64,000 nt of DNA from Salinimicrobium sp. TH3. Its GTDB lineage: Bacteria; Bacteroidota; Bacteroidia; Flavobacteriales; Flavobacteriaceae. The DNA lies in assembly GCF_026676115.1 (NCBI RefSeq), contig NZ_JAPONB010000012.1, positions 29,346-93,345 of the forward strand, written 5' to 3'. A model generated the notes under the pieces. It was not told where the DNA came from, did no database searches, and saw nothing but the letters and a program-made list of their open reading frames with translations. Positions 27,672 through 37,185 of this stretch are shown here, piece after piece; the first letter of the stretch is position 1; each line of letters starts with the position of its first letter. Position numbers and translations under genes: made by a program.

Positions 27672-27983
27672 ATCAATTTTTTAGAATTTGGTGCTTGTAA
27701 TTTGGAATTTCCTTGTGGGTTTCACGCAAAGGCCACAAAGAAATCCTGTTCATTGGTTAATGATCATAGTTAATTGAAAAAGGTTTCCCGCAGATCACAC
27801 AGATTTTCGCAGAACAACTAATCCCCAATGCACCATTCTCTAATTTACCCTTCTTGGAATTTAGTGCTGGTGATTAGGAATTTCTTCCATTTCCTCTTTA
27901 AATTCTCAAATCCCCACATCTTCAAAACTCTTTGTAAAGTTTATACATTATAAAATATACCTTTTTCAATAAACCTTATACCT
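27672..27983. repeat. Intergenic mosaic repeats (families A and C)
   Basis: This 312-bp gap has no credible gene. It contains two copies of a GAATTTGGTGCTTGTAATTTGGAATTTC-like motif (about 27688-27715 and 27857-27886) and one TTTCCCGCAGATCACACAGATTTTCGCAGA-like motif (about 27784-27814). Both families recur in other gaps from 30,500 to 41,100. Longest exact strings are shared with the 35,080 and 37,260 copies. Confidence 0.6.
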
Positions 27984-29075
27984 TTAAAACGCCTCTCCCA
28001 GGGTGACGTAAAAACCTCCCGTATCCTTTCCCACTCCGTAATCGAGCCTTATGAAGGTAGGATTGGCCTTATTGATATTATAGCGCAGACCGCCACCTGC
28101 AGTCCATTTAATATATTCTGTTTGCAGCTCATCGAAGCCGGGGCCAACAACTCCCAATGCACCAAAAGCCACAACCCCAAAACGCCCTGTGAGGATGCGA
28201 CGAAACTCGGTCTGCACCTGTGCCCCTGTTCTGTCCCTGTACCTGCCTTTCATATAGCCCCGCATGATCTCCTGCCCTCCCAGCATGGCAAGTTCGCGGA
28301 ATGGAACTTCTCCCGCAGTATGTTCTATGCGGGCGTGAAAGGCAAGCACATTCTTTCCGCCGGAAGTAAAGTCATAGTATTTCCTCGCGTCCAGCAGGTA
28401 AGACTGAAAATTAAAGTCTCCAAACCAGTTGGTGGAAAAGAAAAGCGTGGAAAATTCAAGATAATGGTTGGTGGTGGGGGTCATGATGCTGTTCCTTTTA
28501 TCCCAGATAAAGCTCGCACCCAGGCCTAGGTTCGCTCCTCCTTCTGCACCGGTTACCGCCGGGGCTTTTATCTCTTCATCTTCATTGAGGAAATAGGCTA
28601 CATTAAACATGTTGGTATACTGCAAATAAGGTCCTGCAAAAAGATTTGATTTCCACTGTTGAAGAAATTTCTGCCGAAAAATAATCTTTTGATATTCCAC
28701 TTTGACCTCATCCTCCTCCAGGGTTTCGGGACCGATTCCCCAAAAGCTTTCCGGCCATTTCTGGTAAGAGGCATAACCTTTCCAGAACCATCTTTCATGC
28801 GGAAATATTATGGTATAATCGGCCTCTACACTGCTCTGCTCATTAAAGGAAAAAGCAGTAGAAAGCAGCGCATTGGAGGCCCGGGTCTCCGGCCCTGCCT
28901 GGCCGGGTTTAAACTGCACCAGCAACAATGCCCCAAGCACAAGACGCGTATCTGGGGAGTAACTTATATTAGGTAAGGGTGTGTAGGTGGTCTTGAACCT
29001 AATAGTATCCTCCTGCCCAAAACAGATTATGGACATAAGACTAAATACGAGCAGCAGGAATTTTGCCTTTTTCAT
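27984..29075 (-). CDS. BamA/TamA-family (Omp85-type) outer-membrane barrel protein
   Basis: A 363-residue protein with a signal peptide ending near CFGQ (residue 21) and no visible POTRA domains. The body is an alternating beta-barrel pattern with FIWDKRNSIMTPTTNHYLEFS, the bacterial surface antigen signature (D-x-R-x-x-x-x-P-x-x-G-type repeat), and a C-terminal aromatic end (FYVTLGEAF). It overlaps the upstream CPBP gene by 4 bp (ATGA). Likely an outer-membrane patatin-free Omp85 relative with unknown cargo. Confidence 0.85.
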   Translation of the reverse strand: MKKAKFLLLVFSLMSIICFGQEDTIRFKTTYTPLPNISYSPDTRLVLGALLLVQFKPGQAGPETRASNALLSTAFSFNEQSSVEADYTIIFPHERWFWKGYASYQKWPESFWGIGPETLEEDEVKVEYQKIIFRQKFLQQWKSNLFAGPYLQYTNMFNVAYFLNEDEEIKAPAVTGAEGGANLGLGASFIWDKRNSIMTPTTNHYLEFSTLFFSTNWFGDFNFQSYLLDARKYYDFTSGGKNVLAFHARIEHTAGEVPFRELAMLGGQEIMRGYMKGRYRDRTGAQVQTEFRRILTGRFGVVAFGALGVVGPGFDELQTEYIKWTAGGGLRYNINKANPTFIRLDYGVGKDTGGFYVTLGEAF

Positions 29076-29902
29076 GACACATAGGATTTAAGCGGAGAAC
29101 TGAGAGATGGCCCCAGCCTGAGAATTAAATAGAAGATGACGAAATATTTGATCCCTATAGCCCACACTTCGGCAGCTGTGGAATAATCAATAAGTACCCC
29201 AAAATAATTTATGGAAAAGTGAAAAAGAATAGCGGCAGGAATACTACCTCCCGTATTTACAAAGATCCAGGCATACAGCACTGCAGAGCCAACTATATCG
29301 ACCATCCATATCCAGAAACCGGCAGTGAGGAAGCCTTCAGTATACTGGTAGGTTCCGGGAATGACGAACATGGGCAGGTGCCAAATTCCCCAGACCACAC
29401 CAACAATAAGTCCCGAAAATAAAGTGTTTTGTCTCTTCTGAAAAAAATCCTGCAGCCAGCCCCTCCAGGCAGGTTCTTCCACCAGTGGACCAAATACAAA
29501 AATAAAAATGATAAATCCCGGGTTAAGGTATTCCCTCAATTCCGGAACAAAATACGCCTGCCAATTCGCAGGAAAAGAACCACCGAATATAGAGGCAGTA
29601 ATGATCCCGGAGATTTTCAGGAAAAACGGGAGAAAAGGGATGATCAGGAGCCATTTCCAGCTAATGAGCGACAGGTCCCTTAACCTTCTCCAGTAATTTC
29701 GTCGGGCTTCTGCAGTACTTCTAAAAAAAAGCGCTGCCATAGCACCTAACAAAGGACCAATGCCCGCTATTCCAAAAAGCACTTTCCCCAAGAGGTTGTC
29801 GAAGCTTTCATTGAGCAACAGGATGGAAAAGAGAAAGAACCAGGTCCATCCATGTGAAAAGAGAAAAAAGAAAAACAGAGATCTGCGCCTTTGTTTTTTC
29901 AT
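29072..29902 (-). CDS. CPBP-family intramembrane glutamic protease
   Basis: A 276-residue membrane protein with seven or eight helices. CPBP/Abi motifs are present: EExxxR in PLVEEPAWRGWLQ (Glu142, Glu143, Arg147), FxxxH-type GIWHLPMFV (His near 178) and a later HFSINYFG. Characterised relatives are Rce1-like proteases. I chose the ATG at 29902 (MKKQRRR) over the longer frame from 29950 because it gives a standard basic N-terminus. Translation is coupled to the BamA-like gene. Confidence 0.85.
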   Translation of the reverse strand: MKKQRRRSLFFFFLFSHGWTWFFLFSILLLNESFDNLLGKVLFGIAGIGPLLGAMAALFFRSTAEARRNYWRRLRDLSLISWKWLLIIPFLPFFLKISGIITASIFGGSFPANWQAYFVPELREYLNPGFIIFIFVFGPLVEEPAWRGWLQDFFQKRQNTLFSGLIVGVVWGIWHLPMFVIPGTYQYTEGFLTAGFWIWMVDIVGSAVLYAWIFVNTGGSIPAAILFHFSINYFGVLIDYSTAAEVWAIGIKYFVIFYLILRLGPSLSSPLKSYVS

Positions 29903-30158
29903 AATCCCAAATTTTAGCCCCGAAAAAACCTCCCGGCAATCCCCGAACATTGATAGTCACAAAGTTAGCTTAGGAAATAAGAGAAGAACCTGATATTTAT
30001 CAAATTGAGAAGAAATTCCTCAACCTGAAGAAGCCAAAACAAAAGCATTCAAAATGTCTTTTTTAAGACCTGTTTGGGAATAGGTTTTTTTAATTTAAAA
30101 ATTAAATTAAGATCTTATTACTTAATTTTGAACCGGTTGCCCCTTTATCAAATGAGCT

Positions 30159-30503
30159 ATGGAAATGGATAAAAAGCTCCTGGCGATAAAACTCCTGCAC
30201 ACCCTGGTGTGGGCATTTTTTGTGACTATCATTTTCTATATCTTTTATTCGGGTCTTGCAAATAAACTCACCACTTTTACCTGGATCTCCATTGGATTGG
30301 TCATTGGTGAAGGGCTTGTGCTGCTTCTGTTCAAAATGTTTTGTCCGCTCACGGTTATAGCCAGGAAATATTCAGATTCAGAAAAGGCAAATTTCGACAT
30401 CTTTTTACCCGAGTGGCTGGCAAAGTACAACAAGGAAATTTTTACTGCTATTTATGCTCTAGGGGTAGCATTGGTTCTATTGAGATATTTTAAAGTTTTC
30501 TAA
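30159..30503 (+). CDS. Hypothetical membrane protein, three helices
   Basis: A 114-residue protein with hydrophobic segments near residues 8-30, 38-58 and 93-112, and a conserved-looking CPLTVIARKYSDSE...NFDIFLPEWLAKYN stretch between the second and third helices. The CPLT element is reminiscent of DUF2784 proteins, but the match is not secure. Single gene between long spacers. Role unknown. Confidence 0.7.
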   Translation: MEMDKKLLAIKLLHTLVWAFFVTIIFYIFYSGLANKLTTFTWISIGLVIGEGLVLLLFKMFCPLTVIARKYSDSEKANFDIFLPEWLAKYNKEIFTAIYALGVALVLLRYFKVF

Positions 30504-30872
30504 ACCCTGGGGACCGGCCAATCTTTTATTTTTTTCTCATTTCGAGGGAGCTTTTTTTGCGACCGGGAAATCTCATGATGTGTATAAAAATTTCCCGCAA
30601 AGGCCGTAAATAGATCCTGTTCGTTGTTTATTGATGTTTGTTAACTGAAAAAAGGCCACAGATGCACAGATCATTTTTAGTTACTCATACTCCTCTTCTT
30701 CTCATTTTCAAATCTTCAAATCATCTCATCACCAAATCACTTCCTTGAATTTACAAGAGTGTAAAGCGGAGAGATTTGTTAGCACCTAAACCACTGAATA
30801 ATAAAAATTTGAATTATCTTAGAACCTCCCTCCCAGATCGGTTTCTCAAGTAACCAATTATTCATTATAGTT
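30504..30872. repeat. Intergenic mosaic repeats
   Basis: The gap holds a degenerate copy of the AAATGTCATTTCGA...GCGACTGAGAAATCT family at about 30536-30580 and a degenerate CCACAGATGCACAGATC motif (30655-30673) of the CGCAGATCAC family. The last 60 bases are ordinary AT-rich upstream sequence of the serine hydrolase gene. No coding frame is supported. Confidence 0.5.
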
Positions 30873-32339
30873 ATGAAGCAAGTAATTCAAACCCTTCAAA
30901 AAAACGGCTTTCTGGCAGCTGTTTTCTTCCTGAGCACCGGAATATTTTTTGCGCAGGATAAAGCTCAGCAGATCGAAAACCTGCTAAGCAAATACCATGA
31001 ATATGATCAATTCAACGGCTCTGTTCTGGTAGCAGATGACGGGAAAATCATTTTTTCAGATGGTTTTGGAATGGCCAATATGGAACATGACATTCCTAAC
31101 ACTCCAGAAACAAAACATCGAATAGGTTCCATAACTAAACAATTCACTGCCGCCCTGATCCTGCAGTTGGCAGAGCAGGGAAAACTGGAACTGGACACAC
31201 CTATTTCAACTTACCTTCCCGATTATGAAGGACCTGCAGCCGATGTTGTGACCATCCACCACCTGCTCACCCATAGCTCGGGCATTCCCAGTTACACTTC
31301 TTTTCCAAACTTCTTTGAGGAAGAAAGCCGGGATCCCCGCACTCCGAAGGAATTTGTAAAAGTATTTTCCGATTCCACTTTGCAATTCACTCCGGGGGAG
31401 CGGTTTGTTTACAACAATTCAGGATATTTCCTGCTGGGCCATATCATTGAGGAAGTAACAGGCAAATCTTATGAGCAGGTGCTGCAGGAAAATATACTGG
31501 ACCCACTCGATATGAACGACACCGGCTATGACCACCATAGTACGATCATCAAGAACAGGGCGACAGGATATGAAAAAGATGGCGATGGCTACGTTAACGC
31601 GCCATATTTGGATATGTCCCTACCCTACGCAGCGGGCTCGCTGTATTCTACTGTAGAAGACCTCTACAAATGGGACAGGGCACTGTATAAGAATGAGATA
31701 CTTTCCGAAGAGTCCAAAAAGCTCATGTTCACTCCTCAAATGCCAGATGGTAATTCTCAATACGGCTATGGCTGGAGCATAGGAGCATTGCCTTTAGGTA
31801 ATTCGAATGACAGTATACCCATTGTGGCTCACGGGGGCGGCATCAATGGTTTTAATACCCTTATCGTTCGTTTCCCCGAAGAGGACGACCTGGTCGTACT
31901 GCTCAACAATACCGGCGGCACCAGGTTGAGAGATATGGCTATTGGTATAAACAATATCCTGCACGGGAAGGAGGCAGAAATGCCTAAAAAATCTGTGGCG
32001 ATGGAGGTACTTCCGGTTTTTATGGACGAAGGTGTGAATGCCGGACTGGCCAAATACAAGGAGCTGAAAGCTAATGATACCTATGCCCTCCGGGAACCTG
32101 AAATGAACCAGATTGGATACCGGCTCTTGCAAAACGGAAAAACCAAAGAAGCCATTGAAGTCTTTAAGATCAATGTGGCCGAATTTCCTGAATCCTGGAA
32201 TACCTATGACAGCCTTGGGGAAGGATATATGATGGACGGGCAGAAGGAAAAAGCTATTGAGAACTACGAGAAGTCAATAGAAATGAATCCCGAAAATGAT
32301 AACGGAAAGCAGATGCTGGCGAAAATAAGGGCACAATAA
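30873..32339 (+). CDS. Secreted serine hydrolase with C-terminal TPR
   Basis: A 488-residue protein with a signal peptide ending near FFAQ (residue 28). The beta-lactamase-family domain has SxxK = SITK (86-89), YNN (YNNSGYFLLGH) and HGGGINGFN. After about residue 385 the chain holds tetratricopeptide repeats (NTYDSLGEGYMMDGQKEKAIENYEKSIEMNPEN). This hydrolase-TPR layout is frequent in Bacteroidota; substrates are unknown. Single gene followed by a strong terminator. It is the third serine hydrolase of this family in the window. Confidence 0.9.
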   Translation: MKQVIQTLQKNGFLAAVFFLSTGIFFAQDKAQQIENLLSKYHEYDQFNGSVLVADDGKIIFSDGFGMANMEHDIPNTPETKHRIGSITKQFTAALILQLAEQGKLELDTPISTYLPDYEGPAADVVTIHHLLTHSSGIPSYTSFPNFFEEESRDPRTPKEFVKVFSDSTLQFTPGERFVYNNSGYFLLGHIIEEVTGKSYEQVLQENILDPLDMNDTGYDHHSTIIKNRATGYEKDGDGYVNAPYLDMSLPYAAGSLYSTVEDLYKWDRALYKNEILSEESKKLMFTPQMPDGNSQYGYGWSIGALPLGNSNDSIPIVAHGGGINGFNTLIVRFPEEDDLVVLLNNTGGTRLRDMAIGINNILHGKEAEMPKKSVAMEVLPVFMDEGVNAGLAKYKELKANDTYALREPEMNQIGYRLLQNGKTKEAIEVFKINVAEFPESWNTYDSLGEGYMMDGQKEKAIENYEKSIEMNPENDNGKQMLAKIRAQ

Positions 32340-32360
32340 AAGAAAAATAGCATCAACTTA

Positions 32361-32385
32361 AAAACCTTCCGCTCCGGAAGGTTTT
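32361..32385 (+). terminator. Terminator after the TPR serine hydrolase
   Basis: Perfect stem AAAACCTTCCG / CGGAAGGTTTT with a 3-nt loop and a run of eight T, 21 bp after the stop codon. Confidence 0.88.
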
Positions 32386-32505
32386 TTTTCTTACATGAGC
32401 CATTCATTCAACAGCTACTGCCTCCCCCATAATACCATTCCAAAGTACCTTTTTTGGGGCTGATAAATTTTAGCTGTATTAGATATATTTCTTAAATTTA
32501 ATGGG

Positions 32506-32913
32506 ATGCAAAAAAGCAATATCTTAAGAATTCTTCTGGGAAGCCTGGAGGCAGTTAACGGTCTTAGTGCATTGCTGGGCGGATTCATGCTTATTGAAGA
32601 TCCCACAGGTGAAAGCCTCGGCCTGAATTTGGAATGGCTGCAAAACACCCCCTTCCCAAACTACCTGGTGCCGGGGATTGTACTTTTTTTCCTGATTGGA
32701 CTAACCAATATCTTGGGAATGTGGCTCAGCTTTAATAAGAAGAAAAACCTCGCAGTATTTGGAACTGTTTTTGGCCTGGTCCTAATGGGCTGGATCATAG
32801 GGCAGGTGATCTGGATAGGATATCAGGATTTCCTGCAACCCCTCTACTTCACCACCGGCCTCCTCCAAACGTTTGCCGGTCTGGCTTTGGCCTCTCAGCT
32901 AAAAAGAGCCTGA
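32506..32913 (+). CDS. Hypothetical four-helix membrane protein
   Basis: A 135-residue protein with hydrophobic segments near 7-28, 48-72, 82-104 and 111-130. A charged KKKN loop separates helices 2 and 3. It resembles small Bacteroidota membrane proteins of unknown role; no motif points to a function. Single gene; the upstream region has an AT-rich stretch but no clear promoter element. Confidence 0.75.
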   Translation: MQKSNILRILLGSLEAVNGLSALLGGFMLIEDPTGESLGLNLEWLQNTPFPNYLVPGIVLFFLIGLTNILGMWLSFNKKKNLAVFGTVFGLVLMGWIIGQVIWIGYQDFLQPLYFTTGLLQTFAGLALASQLKRA

Positions 32914-33100
32914 AAAAGCCCTTTTCTGAAAAAGTGGTCAGGGATCAGGAAAAATGGTAGAATGTAAATTCCCAATTAACCATTCCCTAATCCCCACTTC
33001 CCGGAATTCGGTGTTTGTTGCCTGCAATATACCCACCCTCATCATCAAATTTTCAAATCCTCACATCTTCGAATAAGATTAAGATTATCTTTATCTCCTT

Positions 33101-33667
33101 ATGATCAACGAGCAATATTTTCAGGAATTTCCGGAGCTAAAGACCTCAAGGCTGTTTCTTCGGAAGCAGGAGCTAAAGGATGCGGCATCGCTGCAGCAAT
33201 TGCGTTCCAATGAGGAAGTGATGAAATACATGGATTCAGATAAGCACAATGATTTAAAGACTTCTGAAGCTTTTATAGACAGGAACCTGAGAACCTATCA
33301 AAAGAAAAAGGGATTTTTCTGGGTGATCACAGCAGGTGAATCGGGAAGTTTCATGGGAGATATTATTTTACACAAGATCGACAGGACCAATGCCCGGGCC
33401 GAGGTTGGCTACACCCTTCATCCCAATTACTGGGGCCACGGCTATATGAAAGAAGCCATGCGTGCAGTGATCTCCTTTGGGTTTCATGACCTCGGGCTTC
33501 ATAGCATCGAAGCCAATATCAATCCCGCCAATGAAACCTCCCGCGCCCTCCTCCTAAAAATGGGTTTTAAAAAAGAGGCTTACTTCAGGGAGAATTATTA
33601 CTATAATGGGAAGTTCCTGGACAGCGAGATCTATTCTTTACTGGAGAAGGATTTTTTGAAGAAGTAA
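33101..33667 (+). CDS. GNAT-family N-acetyltransferase (RimJ/RimL type)
   Basis: A 188-residue GNAT protein. It starts with LKTSRLFLRKQELKDAASL, then AEVGYTLHPNYWGHGYMKEAMRAVISFGF, which is the acetyl-CoA-binding motif A, and NPANETSRALLLKMGFKKEAYFREN, motif B, as in RimJ/RimL ribosomal-protein N-terminal acetyltransferases. The acceptor cannot be named. A family-C repeat lies upstream (about 33000-33070) and a long repeat downstream. Confidence 0.9.
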   Translation: MINEQYFQEFPELKTSRLFLRKQELKDAASLQQLRSNEEVMKYMDSDKHNDLKTSEAFIDRNLRTYQKKKGFFWVITAGESGSFMGDIILHKIDRTNARAEVGYTLHPNYWGHGYMKEAMRAVISFGFHDLGLHSIEANINPANETSRALLLKMGFKKEAYFRENYYYNGKFLDSEIYSLLEKDFLKK

Positions 33668-33703
33668 AATGTTTTCATAGCCAGGATTAAGAAAAAAGGT
33701 GCC

Positions 33704-34092
33704 AAAAATGTCATTTCGAACCCGCCTGCCAGACGGGCAGGGGAGCTTTTTTGCGACTGAGAAATCTTTATCTCCTGTTCTTTTTCCATTGATGAAAAAG
33801 AACCAAAAAATCTAGGCTTACGAAAATGGATCTCAATTTTTCGTTCGATGCCTAAATTTTCTGAACTCGCGGGAAAAATTTTTAGGACGATAAAGGTGCG
33901 TTTCGCTCAAACAGCAGAAAATTTAAACGTCATCTCACTTCGAATTTGACGATCAATTTTCGATAGGCCGCTTAAAATCTCGAAAATATACAGTTTGAAT
34001 TGAGAATTATTCCCCGTCAGTTCGAGCCTGCCTGCCGCTAGGCAGGTGAATCCGGATCTGCGGGAGCAGGAACGGATTTGTATCGAGAACAA
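33704..34092. repeat. 389-bp intergenic repeat, copy 1
   Basis: From AAAAATGTCATTTCGAACC to TATCGAGAACAA this block matches 37400-37788 with no length change and about eight substitutions (roughly 98% identity). Inside are a CCTGCC...GGCAGG hairpin (about 33728-33740), a GAAAAAGAACCAAAAAATCTAGGC stretch and a CCTGCCTGCCGCTAGGCAGGTG palindrome-like segment (about 34025-34047). Stops interrupt all long frames, so it is treated as non-coding. Neither a transposase nor a target duplication is visible. Confidence 0.8.
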
Positions 34093-34245
34093 CCATTTTG
34101 GCCCTCCTCCGCTAAAAAGCTCCGGCGGGTAAAAAATTGGTGCTTGTAAATTGGGATTTTCTAAAAATGTCATTTCGAAGGAGCTTTTTTGCGACTGAGA
34201 AAGCGCAGCTTCGACGCAGTCAAATCTCATGCTTCAACAACCCAA
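34093..34245. repeat. Mosaic repeat unit next to the 389-bp copy
   Basis: Contains TTTTGGCCCTCCTCCGCTAAAAAGCTCCGGCGGGTAAAAA (34096-34135; recurs at about 37330-37370), a family-C GGTGCTTGTAAATTGGGATTTTC motif, and a shortened AAAAATGTCATTTCGAAGGAGC...GCGACTGAGAAAG element (34165-34202). The hairpin part of that element is missing here. The remaining bases to 34410 are unremarkable upstream sequence. Confidence 0.65.
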
Positions 34246-34410
34246 TCCCCACTAGCGTCTACACGGAATTTTCCCTGAAAACTATAAATTAAGCTAAATC
34301 TCTACAAAAGATCCATCTGCACACGCGGCATTTGGCCAAAAATGGGTAAATTAGGACTTCAGGGAAAAACCTGATCAAAAAAACTTACCAACTAAAAAGT
34401 TTCTTACAAT

Positions 34411-34890
34411 ATGAACATCTACGAAGCCATTAGGGAAGACCATGATATACAAAGAGATCTTTGTGACAAGTTATTAAAGACTTCAGGAGAATCTAAAGAG
34501 CGTAAAGAGCTTTGGCCTAAGCTGAGAAAAGAACTGGAGGTCCATGAAGTAGCCGAAGAACGCTATTTTTATTCCCCCCTCATAGACACCGACAGTATGC
34601 AGGAAGATGCACGCCATGGAATGGCAGAGCACCATGAGATCGATGAACTTATCCAGGAACTGGAGGCCACCAAAATGGATTCTCCTCACTGGCTGGCGAC
34701 CATGAAGAAATTGAGCGATAAGGTGCACCATCATTTGGAGGATGAAGAGGAGGAATTCTTTGGAAAGGCAAAAAAGGTCTACACCAAAAAAGAGAGCGAA
34801 GAACTTGCCGAAAACTATAAGAAGTCCAGGGAAGACTACAAGAAAGGCTGGCCCGAATCGATTCCCGGTTCAGGCGAGGAGGTAGAATAG
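34411..34890 (+). CDS. Hemerythrin HHE-domain protein
   Basis: A 159-residue protein of alpha-helical HHE type. Metal-ligand candidates are His in IREDHDIQ (about 11), EVHEVAEERYFY (about 47-52), MAEHHEIDELI (about 73-74) and KVHHHLEDEEEEFF (about 107-113). The C-terminal third is charged. Such proteins bind a di-iron centre and are linked to oxygen or nitric oxide handling or iron release. Single gene between repeat-rich spacers; specific role unknown. Confidence 0.9.
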   Translation: MNIYEAIREDHDIQRDLCDKLLKTSGESKERKELWPKLRKELEVHEVAEERYFYSPLIDTDSMQEDARHGMAEHHEIDELIQELEATKMDSPHWLATMKKLSDKVHHHLEDEEEEFFGKAKKVYTKKESEELAENYKKSREDYKKGWPESIPGSGEEVE

Positions 34891-34903
34891 GACAAACAGC
34901 TTA

Positions 34904-35290
34904 TCAAAATGTCATTTCGAAGGAGCTTTTTTTAGCGACTGAGAAATCTTATTTCTGACTGATGATTATTGTCAAAATCAACTGACTACTAACTATTTTC
35001 ACGCAAAGGCCACAAAGAAAATCTGCAAAGTCCATTAAGAAAATTCTGTTCATTGTTAGTTGATCATTGCTATTTGAAAAAGTTTCCCGCAGATCACGCA
35101 GATCTTCGCAGATCTTTTTTTTTTGACAATCTAATCCGATTAACTAATCACTATTTAACCAATCCCCAATTAACCAATTTGAAATTTGGTGTTTGTAATT
35201 TGGGATTTTTTTAAAAAATGTCATTTCGAACCCGCCTGCCGGACGGGCAGGGGAGCTTTTCTGCGACTGAGAAATCTCATGCTTTAACAA
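34904..35290. repeat. Mosaic repeat spacer (families A, B and C)
   Basis: In order: AAAATGTCATTTCGAAGGAGC...GCGACTGAGAAATCTT (34906-34950), CACGCAAAGGCCACAAAGAAAATC (about 35000-35023), the CCCGCAGATCACGCAGATCTTCGCAGATC block with a T-run and GACAATCTAATCCGATTAACTAATCAC (35085-35152; repeated at about 39281-39350), a family-C motif (35180-35205), and a full hairpin-bearing family-B element (35214-35275). No gene is supported in the 520-bp gap. Confidence 0.7.
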
Positions 35291-35410
35291 CGGCCTCTGT
35301 TCTTTTTAGTCATAGCGTTCTATTTCTTCCGGAATTCGTGAATCTCCAATTTCCATTGATGAACCGGTCTTCCACTATTGAGGAATGTTTGAACATTTCC
35401 ACTTAATGGC

Positions 35411-36034
35411 CTAGTGTACATCAACGCCGTGTGGCGGTCCTGCCTCGATTGCCTTATAAAGGGTGTGGATATAAGTAATATATTTAACATAGTTGTTTAC
35501 CCAAGCTCTTCCTGCAGCAACACTGTCATTCTTATTTTCTGCTTTAGCCCTGGTCTCCTCGAACCACTTTAGTGCTTCCTTTTCTAATTTTTCACACAGC
35601 AAAACTTTGACCGGCTCAAAGTCTCCGGTTTCCAATGCTCTCTCCGCACTTTCTATGTCAGGTGGATTAGGACTGGCCGGTTTAAGGCCTTCAAAAGGCA
35701 TTCCTTCTGCCGCACGGTGTAATCTAACTGCGGTTTCCATGAAGTACTTCTCCGCAAGTTGAGCTGACTTTCCTCCATTTTGGAAAACTTCAAGACTCTG
35801 CTGAAATTTTTCCCGCAACTCCTGTTCCTGATCTTCACCTACCCAAATCAGGATCTTTTCAAAATCTCCGGTCTTTAAAGCATCTTTTGCAGCAACTGCC
35901 ACAGGCCCATTCTCTCTGTCACAATGAGCATAAACATCCTGCGACCCCGCAAACCAGAACATAACGATCAGCAATAAAACGAAAAAACCTTTTGCGTTGC
36001 GCTGATGTAGATTTGTACAATTAAAATTTCTCAT
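35411..36034 (-). CDS. DUF6448-family secreted protein
   Basis: A 207-residue protein with a signal peptide (hydrophobic stretch about 16-33, cleavage near VYAHC). It has the pattern HCDRENGPVAVAAKDALKTGDFEKILIWV near the start and a second, related ESAERALETGDFEPVKVLL later, suggesting an internal duplication, then WFEETRAKAE...AAGRAWVNNYVKYITYIH and a C-terminal AGPPHGVDVH rich in His. This fits DUF6448. Function unknown; His/Cys residues could bind metal. Confidence 0.85.
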   Translation of the reverse strand: MRNFNCTNLHQRNAKGFFVLLLIVMFWFAGSQDVYAHCDRENGPVAVAAKDALKTGDFEKILIWVGEDQEQELREKFQQSLEVFQNGGKSAQLAEKYFMETAVRLHRAAEGMPFEGLKPASPNPPDIESAERALETGDFEPVKVLLCEKLEKEALKWFEETRAKAENKNDSVAAGRAWVNNYVKYITYIHTLYKAIEAGPPHGVDVH

Positions 36035-36372
36035 GGCTATTATTTTTTAATTAACCCCTAAAAGGTTTTATGGACAAATCAAATTAAGAACTATCAAAAC
36101 CAGGAACAATGAGATTTGTCATGAAGAAGAACGAATTAGGGGTTGGTTTCACCTTAAGTGCCGGAATATTAATTTGTCAAAAGTTTTTCCGCGACTGAAA
36201 AATCTCCAGGCCCCGAAGAAATCCTGGCCATTGGTTATTGATCCTTGTTAATTGAAAATTCGCCCCCCGTCTATCGGGTAACTCCTCATCCTCAAATTCC
36301 TTTTTCAGAAATAAATGACGTAAATTTAATAAGGAGTGTATTGACAAAGGAGTGTGATGATAATAATGGAAT
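36035..36372. other. Intergenic spacer with degenerate repeats
   Basis: This 338-bp gap between divergent genes must hold both promoters, but no exact TAnnTTTG was recognised. A degenerate TTTTTCCGCGACTGAAAAATCTCC motif (about 36182-36208) is a remnant of the family-B repeat. Nothing else stands out. Confidence 0.4.
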
Positions 36373-37013
36373 ATGGAAACTCCGTTTACTATAGAACAAT
36401 TTTTTGAAGTATTCCGGGAATATAATACTGCAGTATTGCCGGCCCAATTCGTTTTCATTGGTTTAGGCATTCTGGGGATAGTTCTTATTCATAAACAAAA
36501 AAATTACCGCAGTTATTTCATCACCGGCTTTCTCGGATTTCTCTGGTTTTGGATTGGCTTTATCTACCATTTAGGCTTCTTCACTTCCATCAACAAAGCC
36601 GCATATGGTTTCGGGATCCTGTTCATTCTCCAGGGGTTATTTTTTGTGAGAGAGATGCTTAGAAACACCCTGGAATTTCATTTGCAGAAAAACACACAGA
36701 CTTACCTGGGGTACTTTTTTATTCTTTTTGGGCTGATCATTTATCCGCTGATCGGATACCTGCTCGGGGCGGAATTCAGCACGACAATTTCTATCGGATT
36801 ACCCTGCCCCACCACTATACTCATGTTCGGATTCTTCATGCTAACAACAGCAAATTTCCCAGGTATCTTTTGATCATTCCCACTATCTGGGCGATAATAG
36901 GAACTTTTGCTGCAGTCAACTTCGGTGTATACCAGGATTTTGTAATGTTGATCTCTGCAATTACTGCCAATATATATTTACTTAAAGGAAGGAAGATGCC
37001 GGCTGTTGGCTAA
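36373..37013 (+). pseudogene. DUF6064-family membrane protein gene with a frameshift
   Basis: The first frame gives 166 residues (MxTPFTIEQFFEVFREYN..., DUF6064) with helices near 22-40, 50-72, 78-95 and 110-128, and PCPTTILMFGFFML, and stops at 36873. The family continues past this point. In another frame the sequence goes on directly as RYLLIIPTIWAIIGTFAAVNFGVYQDF, ending at 37013, exactly the missing C-terminal helices. Restoring one C in the CCC run at 36858-36860 joins the two parts. It is a recent one-base loss or a sequencing error. Confidence 0.8.
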
Positions 37014-37185
37014 GTCATAGCCCGTTTTTACGAAATTTGGCTAGCTGCAGTCAAATCTCTAGCTTCAAGAAAGCTCAATCTCCATTACCGTCTACCGTCC
37101 AGAGTCTCCCGACAATTTCAATTAATCAATCTCCAATCACCTATCCCTAATTAACCAAGCCCCGTCAATTCGAGTGAATCCGGAC

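Noticed and set aside
33907..34230. 107-codon minus-strand frame inside the repeat block
   Set aside because: It runs through non-coding repeat modules, its counterpart in the second copy of the repeat is differently bounded, and the composition is not protein-like.
35218..35406. 62-codon plus-strand frame starting in a family-B repeat
   Set aside because: The start codon is part of the repeated ATGTCATTTCG motif found in many spacers, so the frame is a by-product of the repeat.
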